In this document: positions 21,428-32,790 of the stretch, piece by piece
How the letters are laid out: the number at the start of each line of letters is the position of its first letter
Position numbering within the stretch: position 1 is the first letter of the stretch
DNA from: Paralvinella palmiformis
Lineage: Eukaryota > Annelida > Polychaeta > Terebellida > Alvinellidae
Assembly (NCBI GenBank): GCA_025642065.1
Contig: JAODUP010000847.1
Location: 1 to 64,000 of the forward strand
Reading direction: 5' to 3'
DNA: 64,000 nt
Notes under the pieces: generated by a model
What the model saw: the letters and a program-made list of their open reading frames with translations, nothing else
What the model was told of the DNA's origin: nothing
Databases searched by the model: none
Program-made: the position numbers and the translations under genes

Positions 21428-22150
21428 TATCGTTAGTCCTTGCCACATGGGGAATCATCAAGTGAAGCCATTATCACTGTCAATGCATGGCCAGTCACAG
21501 ATAAACACCAGCTCCAAACCAAGAGGGTCAGTGTCTTTCTTGTCATCCAATTAATGAATAATTCCATTAAATTAATACTGTTTTAGTAATGTTCTTACTC
21601 TGTGTCATAAATAGTAAGGGTCTAAAGGGTCATATATTATAATATTATATTATATTCGAATATTTTCACTTATAGTCAAAAAAGGTCAAGGTAGATTATC
21701 TTTTATCTGATGTTAGCTATTCATCCTTTTCAGGAATAAGTAGTTCTAGTTTGACTTTATAATGTCATCGTGTTTTTGGTATATTTTTATCTAAATAATA
21801 ATAACATTCATTCGATAAAAGTAAAAGGATTTTTAAAAAGACGAATTTATATAGAAATGGCAAATGTCTGTAACAATTCTTAAATTTCATTTATTTCGTT
21901 TTGGCAACAAAACGAACTCGTTATTTAAATCTCTAAATATTATCATTCATTGATTAAAAGCATTAAAACACTTTGATTTTTTTCATAGTGGCACGAAAAG
22001 AGGTTCTCAACTTAAATCTTCTAGTTGTGTGGTAACTTTGCTTATACATATTGGCTGACTAAAATAAATTATGAAAAATTATAAAATTAATTGACTCAAC
22101 TTCTGGTGATCAATTATGTTATCAAAAAAGGTTTTTAATTAAATTTGTAA
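21428..22150. other. No recognised feature
   Basis: AT-rich, unclassified. Confidence 0.6.
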
Positions 22151-22166
22151 TATATGTATATATGTA

Positions 22167-22226
<60 letters not shown>
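22151..22226. repeat. (AT)n microsatellite with TATG-containing head
   Basis: TATGTATATATG units pass into a pure TA tract. Confidence 0.97.
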
Positions 22227-22231
<5 letters not shown>

Positions 22232-22533
22232 TAAACGGACTTTAAAGCTTGCTCCTGTGGAACAATACTTGGCTTCAGCCTATAAAACTAAGAGTTTAGA
22301 CAAATAAAAAAACCAATTTTAATGAGTAAATAATTTATTTATAAGAATAGATAATAAAACTATAAAATAAAACTATCACAATCAATTTAAGATCATTGTA
22401 AGATAACAGGGCATACAACATTTCGAACTCTTGGATATCCAACATAGAGTTGACCATAGCCGTCCCAATCATAGTCCGAACTAATGTCATAGTCTAAGAC
22501 ATTTAGAGACAACACAAACAGACAAAAGACACA

Positions 22534-22536
<3 letters not shown>
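22227..22536. other. No recognised feature
   Basis: AT-rich sequence between two AT microsatellites. Confidence 0.55.
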
Positions 22537-22588
<52 letters not shown>

Positions 22589-22601
22589 AAAAAAAAAAAA
22601 A
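22537..22601. repeat. (AT)n followed by poly-A
   Basis: AT tract to 22,582 and then about 18 A residues. Confidence 0.95.
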
Positions 22602-23184
22602 ACACAAACGCATACACAAACGATCCAATTTATAGGTCTATGGCGTAGACAATGTTGGGTTTTTAAAGTGGTCGATTAAGTGAAACATATAAACTATAAC
22701 TCCATTGGTAGACATCCAACCACAGGAAGCCAAGATCTCCACAAATAACAATATACTTTCAGATTTATATCTGTCGGGTTACTAAAACTGTATTCTCATT
22801 CCATAAGAGGCACATTACTTTGATAACATTATGGTAAGTTATTTATATTGCTTATTCCATATATCTTCTTATTTATGCCAAGACTTGTTGACCTTTATGC
22901 CAACGTTTATAGACAAGAAACATATATATGCCTTGAGTTGAGTGAGTGAGTGAGTGAGCGAGCGAGGAACTTTGGCGATTAATAATTATGGCTAAGAATA
23001 ATTTGTTAGTATAAATTTAAAATCACTCATTTACTTCTTTCAATATATCAAATAAATAACTGAAGAATCGACGATTTTAAGATAATAATTAATCATGTCC
23101 TTCTACTGGATAATTCACAGTGAGTGAGTGAGTGAGTGAGTGAGTGAGGGGTGGAGGGACAGAGGACGAATGGAAGAACTGTGA
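22602..23184. other. Unclassified sequence with two short (GAGT)n arrays
   Basis: GAGT repeats occur at 22,937-22,967 and 23,120-23,148. The rest is AT-rich. Confidence 0.6.
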
Positions 23185-23510
23185 TTGAAAGGATTTCTTA
23201 ATGACGATTGATTGACTAGTTGATTGATCGACTAATTTAGTTGACTATGTTTTTAAGAACATCCTTATCTAATTTTTCAGTAGATTATTAGAACCTACTT
23301 ATTCAAAGTTATGTATGGTCATCTCTGCGTTGATTAAGTGATAGATTGTATATTTGTTATTTTTTATTATAAGGCTCATTTCTTTAGATAAAATATTTAG
23401 TCACTGATATGTTGTATCAAAATATGTAGGTTTTTTTTCTCCATTTGTGTGCTTTATATAGAGCGAAATTTAGTGAAAGGTTTTCCTCTGAAGTAGTGTA
23501 ATTGTGAGTT
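23185..23510 (+). repeat. Direct duplication, left copy (indel-rich)
   Basis: Matches 23,695-24,070 almost throughout: GAAAGGATT, ACGATTGATTGACTAGTTG, GTTATGTATGGTCATCTCT, AAAATATGTAGG, TATATAGAGCGAAATTT and AAAGGTTTTCCTCTGAA occur in the same order. Many of the differences are missing bases in this copy. The 180 bp between the copies is G/T-rich, with long T and TA runs. A recent local duplication or an assembly artefact is possible. Confidence 0.85.
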
Positions 23511-23694
23511 TTTTTGTGTGTGTGGTGAGTGTGGTATGTATGGTGTGGTTAAAGGGTAGTAGTGGCGGTGGGGAAGGTAGTTTTTAAAGTAGTAAATTAT
23601 GAATGATTGTAGTGAATGATGGTGAGTGTGGGGTATGGTGAATGGTTTTTTTTTTTTTTTTAAAAAATATATATATATATATAAAGAAAATTAA

Positions 23695-24070
23695 AATTGA
23701 CGAAAGGATTATCTTAATGGACGATTGATTGACTAGTTGATTGATCGACTAATTGACTAGTTGACTGACTGTTTTTAAAGAACATCCTTATCTAAATTAT
23801 TTTCAGTACGGCCACTTCATTCAGAACCTACTTATTCACAAAGTTATGTATGGTCATCTCTACGTTAGATTCTAAGTTGATAGATTCTATATTTGTTATT
23901 ATTCGCTTTTCATTTCTAACTCGGCTCATTTCTTTATATAAAACACATACTTTCGTCACTAAAATATGGTATTGTCCGACTCAAAATATGTAGGTTTTTT
24001 TTCTCCATTTGATCGTGCTTTATATAGAGCGAAATTTACGTAGAAAGGTTTTCCTCTGAACGGAAATAGC
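23695..24070 (+). repeat. Direct duplication, right copy
   Basis: The longer partner of 23,185-23,510. It contains extra segments absent from the left copy, for example ACGGCCACTTCATTC near 23,808. Confidence 0.85.
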
Positions 24071-24094
24071 TCAGCAATCTTAGCATCTTTTTTT

Positions 24095-24465
24095 CGTGTG
24101 TGTTTTAGGGTACATATAAAGAGGCAACAGGCACAGAGCATCAACATATCTAAACATCCTTCGAGACCTACCTCCATAAATCTAAATACAACTATGCATA
24201 CATTAATCTAAAAATAAAATTTTCCATACCTCCACATATTGATAGATGTGTGCGTATACCTAAGCATGTGTCTGGTCTACTCATCAGCCTGTGGGAACCA
24301 GCTAATTCGCTTTTCGTACGCGACAAATATGTCACGCCCACAGGAAAGCGGCTACATGCAGGCTACGTACAAAAAGCGGAAGCACGTAAAAACATACCAT
24401 TTGATATCACACCTCGCAGCATACACGTGCGTGTGGTTCAATGGTGACTTGCTACGTCATATATA
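24095..24465 (+). repeat. Repeat A, copy 3 (5' portion)
   Basis: GTGTGTGTTTTAGGGTACAT is followed by the shared body: GGCACAGAGCATCAACA, GAGACCTACCTCCATAAATC, CATGTGTCTGGTCTACTCAT, AAGCGGCTACATGCAGGC and GTGTGGTTCAATGGTGACTT. It is closest to copy 2. It stops just after TTGCTAC, so the 3' hairpins are missing. Confidence 0.8.
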
Positions 24466-24828
24466 ACCCCTTTTTAATAGTTGCACCTTTATAGCCTTCT
24501 ATTAAAGATATACGTAACCTTAGGTATATATCAGTATCTCAGACTATTATAATTATACTTATGGGAAGTTGGTAACATTGATGAAACATTGTGTTCTTTG
24601 CTGTAACTCATCCAAAGTTTGCAGGAACAATTACGAGAGAGATCCCTAACTGTTCCTAATCTCTAAACTACGAAAAGCAAATCAAATACCTTTGATATCA
24701 TAGAGCTAATGCACATGTATGTTCCACATGTCTGCACATCTTTCTGAGGTTGGAATAGCTTACACCAGAATGTTGTATGCAGAAGGCATGATCCATTTAT
24801 ATTACATTATCAATGAACTCTACCTTAG

Positions 24829-24895
24829 TAATCTCGGCCCATACAGCCTACCATGTGCACAAAAGTGGCCGTAAACATCAATCGTCATCATCTTC
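24829..24895 (+). repeat. SINE S1, 3' fragment
   Basis: CTCGGCCCATACAGCCTACC, then GTGCACAAAAGTGGCCGTAAA and an ATC-rich tail, as in the S1 copies at 8.5 and 9.0 kb. Confidence 0.8.
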
Positions 24896-25717
24896 TACTT
24901 TAGTAATCTTGTTAGCCTTCTTCTGGTCTTTTACGTCTGCACTTAGGAGTTTTGACCCTTCATCGCTATAGATCATATCATCAGAGTTAGTGATATAGCT
25001 ACACAATGTTATCTTATATTGTTTTCACGACATCTTATAATCAGACAATTGACTTAATGAAGATTCTGAAAGATGCCTATATACCTGCTGTATTACTGGT
25101 TCAATCGAAATAAATATGGCAATTTAAAAGTAGGATTCAAATATATCGGATTTTTACCCACAACGATTATTTTTCCTGGGCCAGTGTATATGGATAGCCC
25201 TCGTGTTCTTTGTCCCATAACCTCTGAACTAGCTTTCCACATCTCTATATAAGTAAGAGAAATCACGCTATAGCAAATCTCATCAAAATCCAGTAAATAG
25301 ACTGAGGAGACAAATTGGTCCGGATCACGGAGAATCTCCTGTTTTTTTTTTGTTTTTTTTTTCTTCTTCTTTAAACATCAATAATCTGACAGATGGGATA
25401 CATATTTACGTTACTTTTATTAATACCGTACAATATTCTGTAACGTCACAGTTATAACGTTTGATAAATCTATATTAATATATTGTTGAGGAGTAGAATA
25501 TCGTGAATAGAATGTTCATATTAAAAATATACTCCTGATACATTTTCAAGACATGATACAGACCAGTTTACTCAAAGGCTTATTGGTGATGTATTCCACA
25601 AACCAGGATCGACTTAAATATGTAAATGTTATTATCAATAAATGTTTTTAATCTTAATGATAATGAAGAATGGATGAATAACATTGTTGTAATTGTAGCC
25701 TGTGCTTCAGTAAAATA

Positions 25718-25722
<5 letters not shown>
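24896..25722. other. No recognised feature
   Basis: AT-rich. A poly-T region lies at 25,340-25,370. Confidence 0.55.

Positions 25723-25780
<58 letters not shown>
25723..25780. repeat. (AT)n microsatellite
   Basis: Pure AT tract. Confidence 0.98.
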
Positions 25781-25783
<3 letters not shown>

Positions 25784-25825
25784 TATGACAGTTTTGTATT
25801 TAGGGTGAGAATGTGTTTCTAAGTG

Positions 25826-25950
25826 TGTGCATGTGTGTGTGTGTGTGTGTGTGTGTTTGTGTGTGTATGTATGTGTGTGTGTGTGTGTGCGCGTGTGCAC
25901 GTGCGTGCGTGCGTTGTGTGTGTGCACGCGCGGTACCTGCATGCGTGTGT
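25826..25950. repeat. (GT)n with GTGCGTGCGT tail
   Basis: GT repeats grade into TGCGTGCGTGCG and TGTGTGCACGCGCGG. This resembles the G+C-containing head of repeat A copies 4 and 5, but no repeat A body follows. Confidence 0.9.
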
Positions 25951-26650
25951 TAACATTTAGCGGTATATAGACTTATCGCTCTTGTGATATAGTCATTACC
26001 TAACATTTTTGCATTACACCATATATGTCATGGAACACTACTTCCATCTGCGAAGTAACCCTGTTCATGAATAACAAACACTAAATGTCAATGAAAGAAC
26101 ACCAATACCAGAATACTAATGTTGCCAGCGCATTGAGGTGTCATTATTCCCAGTCACTAACAAAAGTGATACATAATATAGTGTCAGTTTGTATATAAAT
26201 AATAATTTAGACGATTAGGTCACAATCATGACATTTTGGCTGAATGACAACTACTTATGATATGATAACTGGAGCAGAATCTGCTATTAGTTATCACATA
26301 TATAAAGCCATAGGATAAAATTGGCAGAAATAACTAGAAATAAGATATAATATCGTGCGGGTGAAAATTGCTTTTGAATGGTTATACTTTGACTTGTTAG
26401 TAATTATATACATAGTTACATCAGAGTTTGTATTATATATTATTTAAATATCGTTTATTATAATATAGTATATACAATGTTGTAGAATACTTTTCAGCGG
26501 TAATAATAAAGTAGGAATCCTAAAAAGGGAGAGAACAGAACAATCATTCATCCACCTAGAAATGGCTTAGCCAGTACAGATAAAGTCAATCAATAACTTG
26601 ATATCTCTAACATCGAAATCAATATAAACCTTTTTATCCATGATAACACA
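25951..26650. other. No recognised feature
   Basis: AT-rich, unclassified. Confidence 0.6.
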
Positions 26651-26657
26651 TAATTCT

Positions 26658-26985
26658 TTAAGAATTTACGGATTTCATTACATTGAAAATATTCTTCAAC
26701 GTTGAAGTTTCAATTTCACAAAGCTCCCTTTGATTAAAGTTTGATAATAACATCCTTCTATTTTCTGCAGGGGCAGACCTTGATGATCTACATAATAATG
26801 AACGAGTACACTCATTATTAATAGACTCATTATTACTTTTACTGATGGAATCATAAAAAGTTAAGAATCTATACATTACATCATATTGGACACCATTACT
26901 TTCGATGATATGACTCAAAAGTCTGCAATGTGTTCTAGGTGACACATTCCCTATTTTCACAGAACACCTTTTTTCCACGTAATAT

Positions 26986-26990
<5 letters not shown>
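26658..26990 (-). pseudogene. LINE I, C-terminal region (right of a nested insertion)
   Basis: The minus-strand ORF of 110 codons contains VSPRTHCRLLSHIIES, then MYRFLTFYDSISKSNN and SLLCRSS-S-APAENRR. This order resembles the post-reverse-transcriptase segment found in some invertebrate non-LTR retrotransposons (W-K-x-I-R-K-x-W-x-x-P-x-x-T-H-C-x-L-L, then the x-R-F-x-x-F-x-x-S-x-x-S-x-N block). The preceding segment of the same domain is at 27,197-27,409, with foreign DNA between them. The clade is not determined. Confidence 0.55.
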
Positions 26991-27017
<27 letters not shown>

Positions 27018-27196
27018 ATATGTTTATTTCAAACTGAATCGAGAATGGCATCACATAAATATACACTAAATGAAGCGAGTACGTGGTAGATACAGTTTGG
27101 GGATGCACAAAGATGTTAAACCTGTACAAAGATACAACCTGGTATATTTTAACAGAAACAATAATAAAAACATAGAGAGAATAAGCAATAAGTTAT
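26991..27196 (-). mobile_element. LINE 3' end with (TTGA)n tail, nested inside LINE I
   Basis: On the minus strand this reads as non-coding sequence ending GAATCGAGAATGGCATCACA (written on the plus side as its complement), then GAAATAAACATAT and a (TTGA)n tail at about 26,988-27,016 (plus strand). An AATAAA followed by a TTGA tail is a common LINE 3' terminus. Both flanks contain a TACGT segment (near 26,978-26,983 and 27,199-27,204), a possible short target-site duplication. The insertion splits LINE I. Confidence 0.5.
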
Positions 27197-27409
27197 TCAA
27201 ACGTATAGTGTTATGTTAAATCTTCGAATAGAGATGGTGATGGAGCAATGCAACGTCAGATATAGACCATCTATATCAGATGAACTCAAACGCCATAATG
27301 CAGATCCCTGGAAACTGGTACAATGTGTGTAGAACATGAATGAACGAATATCAGCTGGACAAGGCCCACATTCAGTCATAACATAATTGGTTCTCCATAC
27401 GTACCCCAT
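27197..27409 (-). pseudogene. LINE I, C-terminal region (left of the nested insertion)
   Basis: The minus-strand translation includes FQGSALWRLSSSDIDGLYLT, which fits the G-x-x-L-W-x-L-S-S-x-D-x-D-x-L-Y-x-x-W block that normally precedes the THCRLL block now at 26,658-26,990. The ORF ends in the nested insertion. Upstream palm motifs were not found. Confidence 0.5.
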
Positions 27410-27531
27410 TATTACAAGCGATTGTGTTTACATGTTCATTGCCAAGAGGATGACAAAGGTGACAAGCACATTTCTTAACCTGCAGTTAACATTATATTCT
27501 TTACCAAATTTCTCACATATACCTAGAATTT

Positions 27532-27538
<7 letters not shown>

Positions 27539-27618
<80 letters not shown>
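27539..27618. repeat. (AT)n microsatellite
   Basis: About 40 AT units, the longest pure AT tract in the window. Confidence 0.98.
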
Positions 27619-27623
<5 letters not shown>

Positions 27624-28080
27624 TTTTAAAGAATAAAAAATATTATTATACAAATGTACAAAAGGGCATCAGTAAGATATCAACCGACATGTTTTCGTTT
27701 TAGTAACATAATCTTCTCTAAGATGTTTATAAAACAGAAGTTGGTATATCATGTATGTATTGTTTGTATATAAAGTGTAAATTACTTTAAGGAAGCAGAA
27801 TATATTCCTAACAGGAACCTTTTTAGTGTGTATGATTAAGAGTGACATTCTTTCATTAGACATATATATTAACTTTATTACCCACATAAGACATGAACGC
27901 TCTAAATGTCACAAATCTAATTTAGAAATGAAATGAGATACTCAGTTGAAGAAAATTACATAGTTCATACAACATTTATGACGTGCTGATTCTAAACGAA
28001 AGATCGCCGTTTAGACGAAACATTGGTGATGGTTAATGTCGTGACAGGAATATACAGTGTGTAGATGGGTGGGTGCTTGA
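27619..28080. other. No recognised feature
   Basis: AT-rich, unclassified. Confidence 0.6.
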
Positions 28081-28084
28081 GTGA

Positions 28085-28480
28085 GTGAGTGGGGCGGGGG
28101 GTGGTGGTGGTGGTGGTGGTGGTGGTGGGGGGTGGTGGTGGTGGTATAATATTTTTTGGGGGGGGGTTTTGGGGTTTTTTTTGGTGGGGGTTTTGGTGGT
28201 GGTGGTTGGTTTGGGGGTTTGTGGTGGTGGTGGGGGGTGGTGGTGGTGGTGGTGGTGGTGGTGGTGGTGGTGGTGGTGGTGGTGGTGGTGGTGGTGGTGG
28301 GGTGGTGGTGGTGGGGTGGTGGGGGGGAGTGGTGGGGAGTGGGGTGGTGGTGGGGTTGGTGGTGGGGGTGGGGTGGTGGTGGTGGGGTGGTGGTGGTGGG
28401 GTGGTGGTGGTGAGGGGGGGGGGGGGTGGTGGTGGGGGTGGTGGTGGTGGTGGTGGTGGTGGTGGTGGTGGTGGTGGTGG
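28085..28480. repeat. (GGT)n block, about 400 bp
   Basis: Imperfect GGT triplets with G runs of 7-9 and a T/G-rich island at about 28,145-28,215. The plus strand contains essentially only G and T, so the strand asymmetry is extreme. Poly-Gly, poly-Trp and poly-Pro ORFs on the two strands are artefacts. The G runs could form quadruplexes. Confidence 0.95.
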
Positions 28481-28913
28481 TGATTTGTTTGCCTCGGAGA
28501 TTATCATATGTAACATATGGTTTTCTTCACTAGACTCAACCGATGATCTAGGGATATATATTTAATTGCGCGTTACCTTCACATGCAAAGTGATTATGTT
28601 CCAGAGCTTCATACATAAAATGTCATTAAAAATGCTGATAATGTTGGTAAATTGTTTTTATTATTAAGTATCTAATACAAGTGACACATCTGCCTATTGA
28701 TATATGTAGGCATTAAGACTACAATAATGCCATTTTAACTGAATTACACCTGCTGATAAAACCCCAAAATATAAGCTACCAATTAACGACGTCCAGGTAT
28801 AAAGCTAAAGTCAATTTGTATAGTCAGGACTGAGTCAGGACTTCAAGATGAAGTTTACTCTTACTTAAACATCGTTACACTTGCTAGTATTTCTGTACAT
28901 AGCTGATATATAT
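28481..28913. other. No recognised feature
   Basis: AT-rich, unclassified. Confidence 0.6.
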
Positions 28914-28964
28914 TTAACTCTTTGTTCTATGGGTCGCGGCAGCAATATTGCTGCCCAAAGTTAA
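28914..28964. repeat. TTAA-flanked palindromic relic (piggyBac-like termini?)
   Basis: TTAA at 28,914-28,917 and 28,961-28,964 bound a 43-bp segment that begins CTCTTTG and ends CAAAG. It contains the perfect 18-bp palindrome GGCAGCAATATTGCTGCC at 28,938-28,955. TTAA duplication is the hallmark of piggyBac-type elements. The segment is too short to be more than a deleted remnant, and TTAA is common in AT-rich DNA. Confidence 0.35.
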
Positions 28965-30830
28965 GATTTGAAGATAGAGTCAATAGTAATGAATGATCGG
29001 AAATCGAACCCAAAATAGCTACGGAAAAAATCTATAGTATTCTGACTTTCATCGATATGGTGCCCCAAACTAGTTAATTTAAAACGCATAAACAACAATC
29101 CAATTATTGCATGGCACACATTACATTTTCATCTGACACCAAATATCTATACACCAAATCTGTAACACGGCAAATAGTATCTTTATATATAAACCTGGTG
29201 TAACGAAGAAACACTAAAATTGTTTTGTTAGATAGATCCTGAAAATGATCCATTTTACTAATATCGTGTATTGAAGAGATTTGCTGACTACGTATTATTG
29301 CTTGACTATTATCTATGTGTGGGAAAGATCTTTTAATTGAATTATTACTTTAAAAATAGAGTTATTGCAAATTATAATATAATATCACTATGTTAAAATT
29401 AATATAGTGGTCATTGCGTGATTATCTTCCCTACACATTTTTTCTTAAGGGTAAAAGAAAATAATATCATGTTATTGTGTTTGTGATATATTACTAAAAG
29501 CAGAACCACTCGTAAGTCTGGATACAAAAAATAAGACTCCATATTTAAGTGTTTTCTAGAAGGGTATACTCTCATTCGATGCCGAAAATTAAATAAAATG
29601 TGAATATGATATGAAGACGTTCTGAAAATATTCTCGCTTACGGAGATACCCAGAATCTCAAACGAAATAAAGTAGCTTATTCGCTTCCTCTGTGGTCTAA
29701 CACGGAAATGCAGCACCTATACTTCAGCACTTCTAGTTTCTGCGAAATACTAATTTAATGATATGGTTAAATTATAGGGATTATAATTGGCTCTTAATTA
29801 AAGAAATGTAATACAAAAAATTGACGTTGATAGTCATCGAATTCTCCTGAAATAAATAAAGCTACACCTCTTCCCAAAGATATTGTACAGAGTTATAAGA
29901 TTATATAACTTTAACATGACCTTTGACTTTTGGTCAACTGATAATCTAATTAATAACTAAATAACCCTAATAGCTAACTATGGAGAAATATTCTTTGTTA
30001 GCCTGAGAAATAATTCATCTTTTGTGGTCTTCGTTAAGTAAACATTTATTAGCTGCTATCTGTACTTATTAATCATTGTCACCAATCGGCTCTCACGTAA
30101 AACTTTGTTATATAAGGTGCACGACATTTGTTTCAGTACTATGTAGTAACTTTGGAATGAGCCATATATTCCTATTTAATATAAATATATGTAAGTACTG
30201 TTTCGGCGTTTTCAAATCACAATTTTCAAGTCATATTTTATTCAGATGATAATTAGTGTTTTGTTAACACTTTAATTCACAAAATGTATTATTATACAAT
30301 TATAATTTATTTGGCTGCGAAAATTCATTTTCTGACTAAATGTAGCGAATGTTGAACTCAGTTTGTTAAATTTAAATTATGAGAGACTCGAAGAACACGG
30401 AACTCGCGTTTTTTTGTCATTATATGTGATCATTATTCAAATATAGCTTGGAAGATTATTTATATTAAATTATGCCATTAACCAAAATAACTGGGTATTA
30501 ATGGTAACACTATTCCAAAACACTAGTTGGCTATATTTATTAAAATAAGTCCAAACATATCTATCCTTATTTAATATAAAGAAGTTGCTAATGAAATGTA
30601 TCATGTTTTGGTTTATGACTAGAGGATTGCATCATGATGAGTCACGTGGTTTTAGGAAGATTATTTTCATGATAAATGATGTGTTAATTGATATATATGT
30701 CATATAATGGGCACTAATGTGTGCATAATATAGGGTGACGTTTTCTTTCTAACAAATCATGAGGGTTTAGATAATGATGAAGGTTTCTGAAGTAAGGTGA
30801 TGTCTAAGCCAACTCTGATGCGTCTATACG

Positions 30831-30837
<7 letters not shown>
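28965..30837. other. No recognised feature
   Basis: Nearly 1.9 kb of AT-rich sequence. The 101-codon minus-strand ORF at 29,411-29,716 has no recognisable similarity. Confidence 0.55.
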
Positions 30838-30899
<62 letters not shown>

Positions 30900-30911
30900 T
30901 GTGTGTGTGTG

Positions 30912-30951
<40 letters not shown>

Positions 30952-30964
30952 CGTCCGTCCGTCC

Positions 30965-31028
<64 letters not shown>
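30838..31028. repeat. (AT)n(GT)n(CTGT)n compound microsatellite
   Basis: AT to 30,896, GT to about 30,913, then CTGT units interrupted by five CCGT units at about 30,945-30,965, continuing to 31,028. Confidence 0.98.
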
Positions 31029-31036
31029 TTAATAAT

Positions 31037-31625
31037 TACAAAACTTCTATTGTGCCAATATCCTCGAAAAGATTTGATCTCAGTGGCGCACCTAGTACAG
31101 AGGTTGGGCAAACTCCTCATAGTCCAGGTACAATGCGACAACTCTAGCTAAGCAGTTCTGAACACACTAAAGGTTTAGAAGATCCTTAGATGCAACGTTA
31201 TAAAGAAGAGAGGTGCAGTAATCAAGCCTATTAGTAATGGGTGCTGTAGCAATGGTTTCGAAATATAGCGACGAATAAGGCGAAGGTCACGAATATGATA
31301 GAAGCAGGAGAGACATGTCAGAGAATTATATTCTCTGAAATTAAAATCGCTATCAAATGTAACACCAAAATTACGTACAGTGTCTGAAGGTATGATGCTA
31401 TGACTAAGGATGTTCGTAGGGAATCTACGTGTTGTGTAGATGTACCTATAATGATGAAATCTGTTTTGTTGGCATCAAGCCTAAGTTTATGGTTTGTCAT
31501 CCAGTCAGAGATATCATTGAGACATTCACCAAGTTATTTAAGGCAAAGATCAGTGTCTGCTGTAGATAAATATATGTATACTTGGGTGTCATCTGTTATA
31601 TGAATGAAAGATAAATATAAAAGTG
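31037..31625 (-). pseudogene. CR1/L2-like LINE F, reverse transcriptase palm and thumb
   Basis: The minus-strand translation starts with TDDTQVYIYLS, a variant of the catalytic Y-A-D-D-x-x-x-Y motif with the leading residues altered. It continues with CLNDISDWMTNHKLRLDANK, TDFIIIGTSTQ and, after frameshifts, VTFDSDFNF, CSCFYHIRDLRLIRRYIS, TNRLDYCTSLLYNVASKDL and QNCLARVVAL. This is the usual order of motif C, the KLKLN-KTEFL segment and the thumb in CR1/L2-type reverse transcriptases. At least three frameshifts or stops are present. The 5' half and the extreme C-terminus are missing. It may derive from the same insertion as LINE G, just upstream on this strand. Confidence 0.85.
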
Positions 31626-31849
31626 TTAGTGAATCTAAAGGTGTTAGTATATGTGTCTATGTGTCTACGCGTGCGTAATAATAATAGATATGTATATTGG
31701 TTGATTTAATGATTGATAGTATGTGTGTTTCTTTCCAGAAGCAGATGAATTGAAAGACAATTAAATAAATATATATAGTATCTTGATGTGAAAGAAAAAT
31801 ATGGCTATTACTATTTTGTGTAGCGTTTTTTTAATTAATTTAAGTTGCT

Positions 31850-32790
31850 CTAATGCACTTGTTCCGACTCACATAATGCAGATATATTTTAACATTGCAA
31901 AATATTTCTTTACTTTGATATGATTAGACAATTTATTCCACAGCCTGAGATCTGAAGCTTAGAAAGATTTCCCTCGGAATATTGCGGTGTGACATTTTGG
32001 TACCATCATATGTGAAGAAGATTCAGATCGCAGCACCTTCCCTGGTATATACAGTTGCATCAGATTTCTTAGAAGCAGTCATGCTTTTCCACTCAGAACT
32101 TTGAATATATGAAAAGGCATCTCGCGTTGTGATCTGAAACGTACAAAACGTTCCATTATGCTGCTGCGTGTTACCAGCTACGCAGGACAGTTTTGTGGTC
32201 CTGGTAGGGTATTTCAAGATGGTGTGTGTAAATTGTAAAAATTAAATAATAATAGTTGGGAGCGTTATTCCTAATCATATTGAAACAATTCGATTACTTT
32301 CTTTGATAAACCAGATATGTTTTTCAACCTAGAGAAAATTATATTATGATCGACTTTACCAAATCGAGTAGAGTGGTCTTAAAAGAAGAAGTAATACTGG
32401 CTTACCTTAATCAATTGACATCATAATATATTTTTCCCTGGAACCAACCTTGTTTCGATGCTGCGAGAACTTTTACTTTAGACTGTCGTGGTTCAGTAAA
32501 GTCTTTAATGAATAAAAAGCTGTGTAGAAGAAAGTACCAATTTCTATAGTTATAAACACAAGAGTTAAATTCTTTAGAAGATTACAATCCAAACTGGGTT
32601 TTTAATTTACGAAGGGCAGCTTTCATGTATATTAGAAAAACACGCTGAGATAATAATTTAATAACTATCTTTGTAATTTGGCCTACCAGAACGTAATGAT
32701 ATGGTTTCATGTACCATATAGTGGTAAGGTCAACTGGACAGAAACAACTTGATGAACTCTTCAACAACTGTCTGATATTAGTCTCTGTCC
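31850..32790 (-). pseudogene. CR1/L2-like LINE G, fingers, motif A and C-terminus with internal deletion
   Basis: Going down the minus strand: 32,582-32,767 encodes QITKIVIKLLSQRVF and KAALRKLKTQFGL (the fingers region, cf. the I-x-x-I-V-N-x-S-L-x-x-G-x-F-P-x-x-x-K-x-A block). 32,220-32,460 encodes GKVDHNIIFSRLKNISGLS (motif A region, D-T-V-D-H-x-I-L-L). 31,850-32,217 ends SDLRLWNKLSNHIKVKKYF (the C-terminal L-W-N-x-L motif). Motifs B and C between A and the C-terminus are absent, so the copy carries an internal deletion as well as stops. The missing part resembles what remains in LINE F next to it. Confidence 0.7.

Noticed and set aside
27992..28565. Long ORFs rich in Pro, Gly, Trp or Val
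   Set aside because: They are translations of the (GGT)n block on both strands and in several frames; there is no non-repetitive coding sequence.
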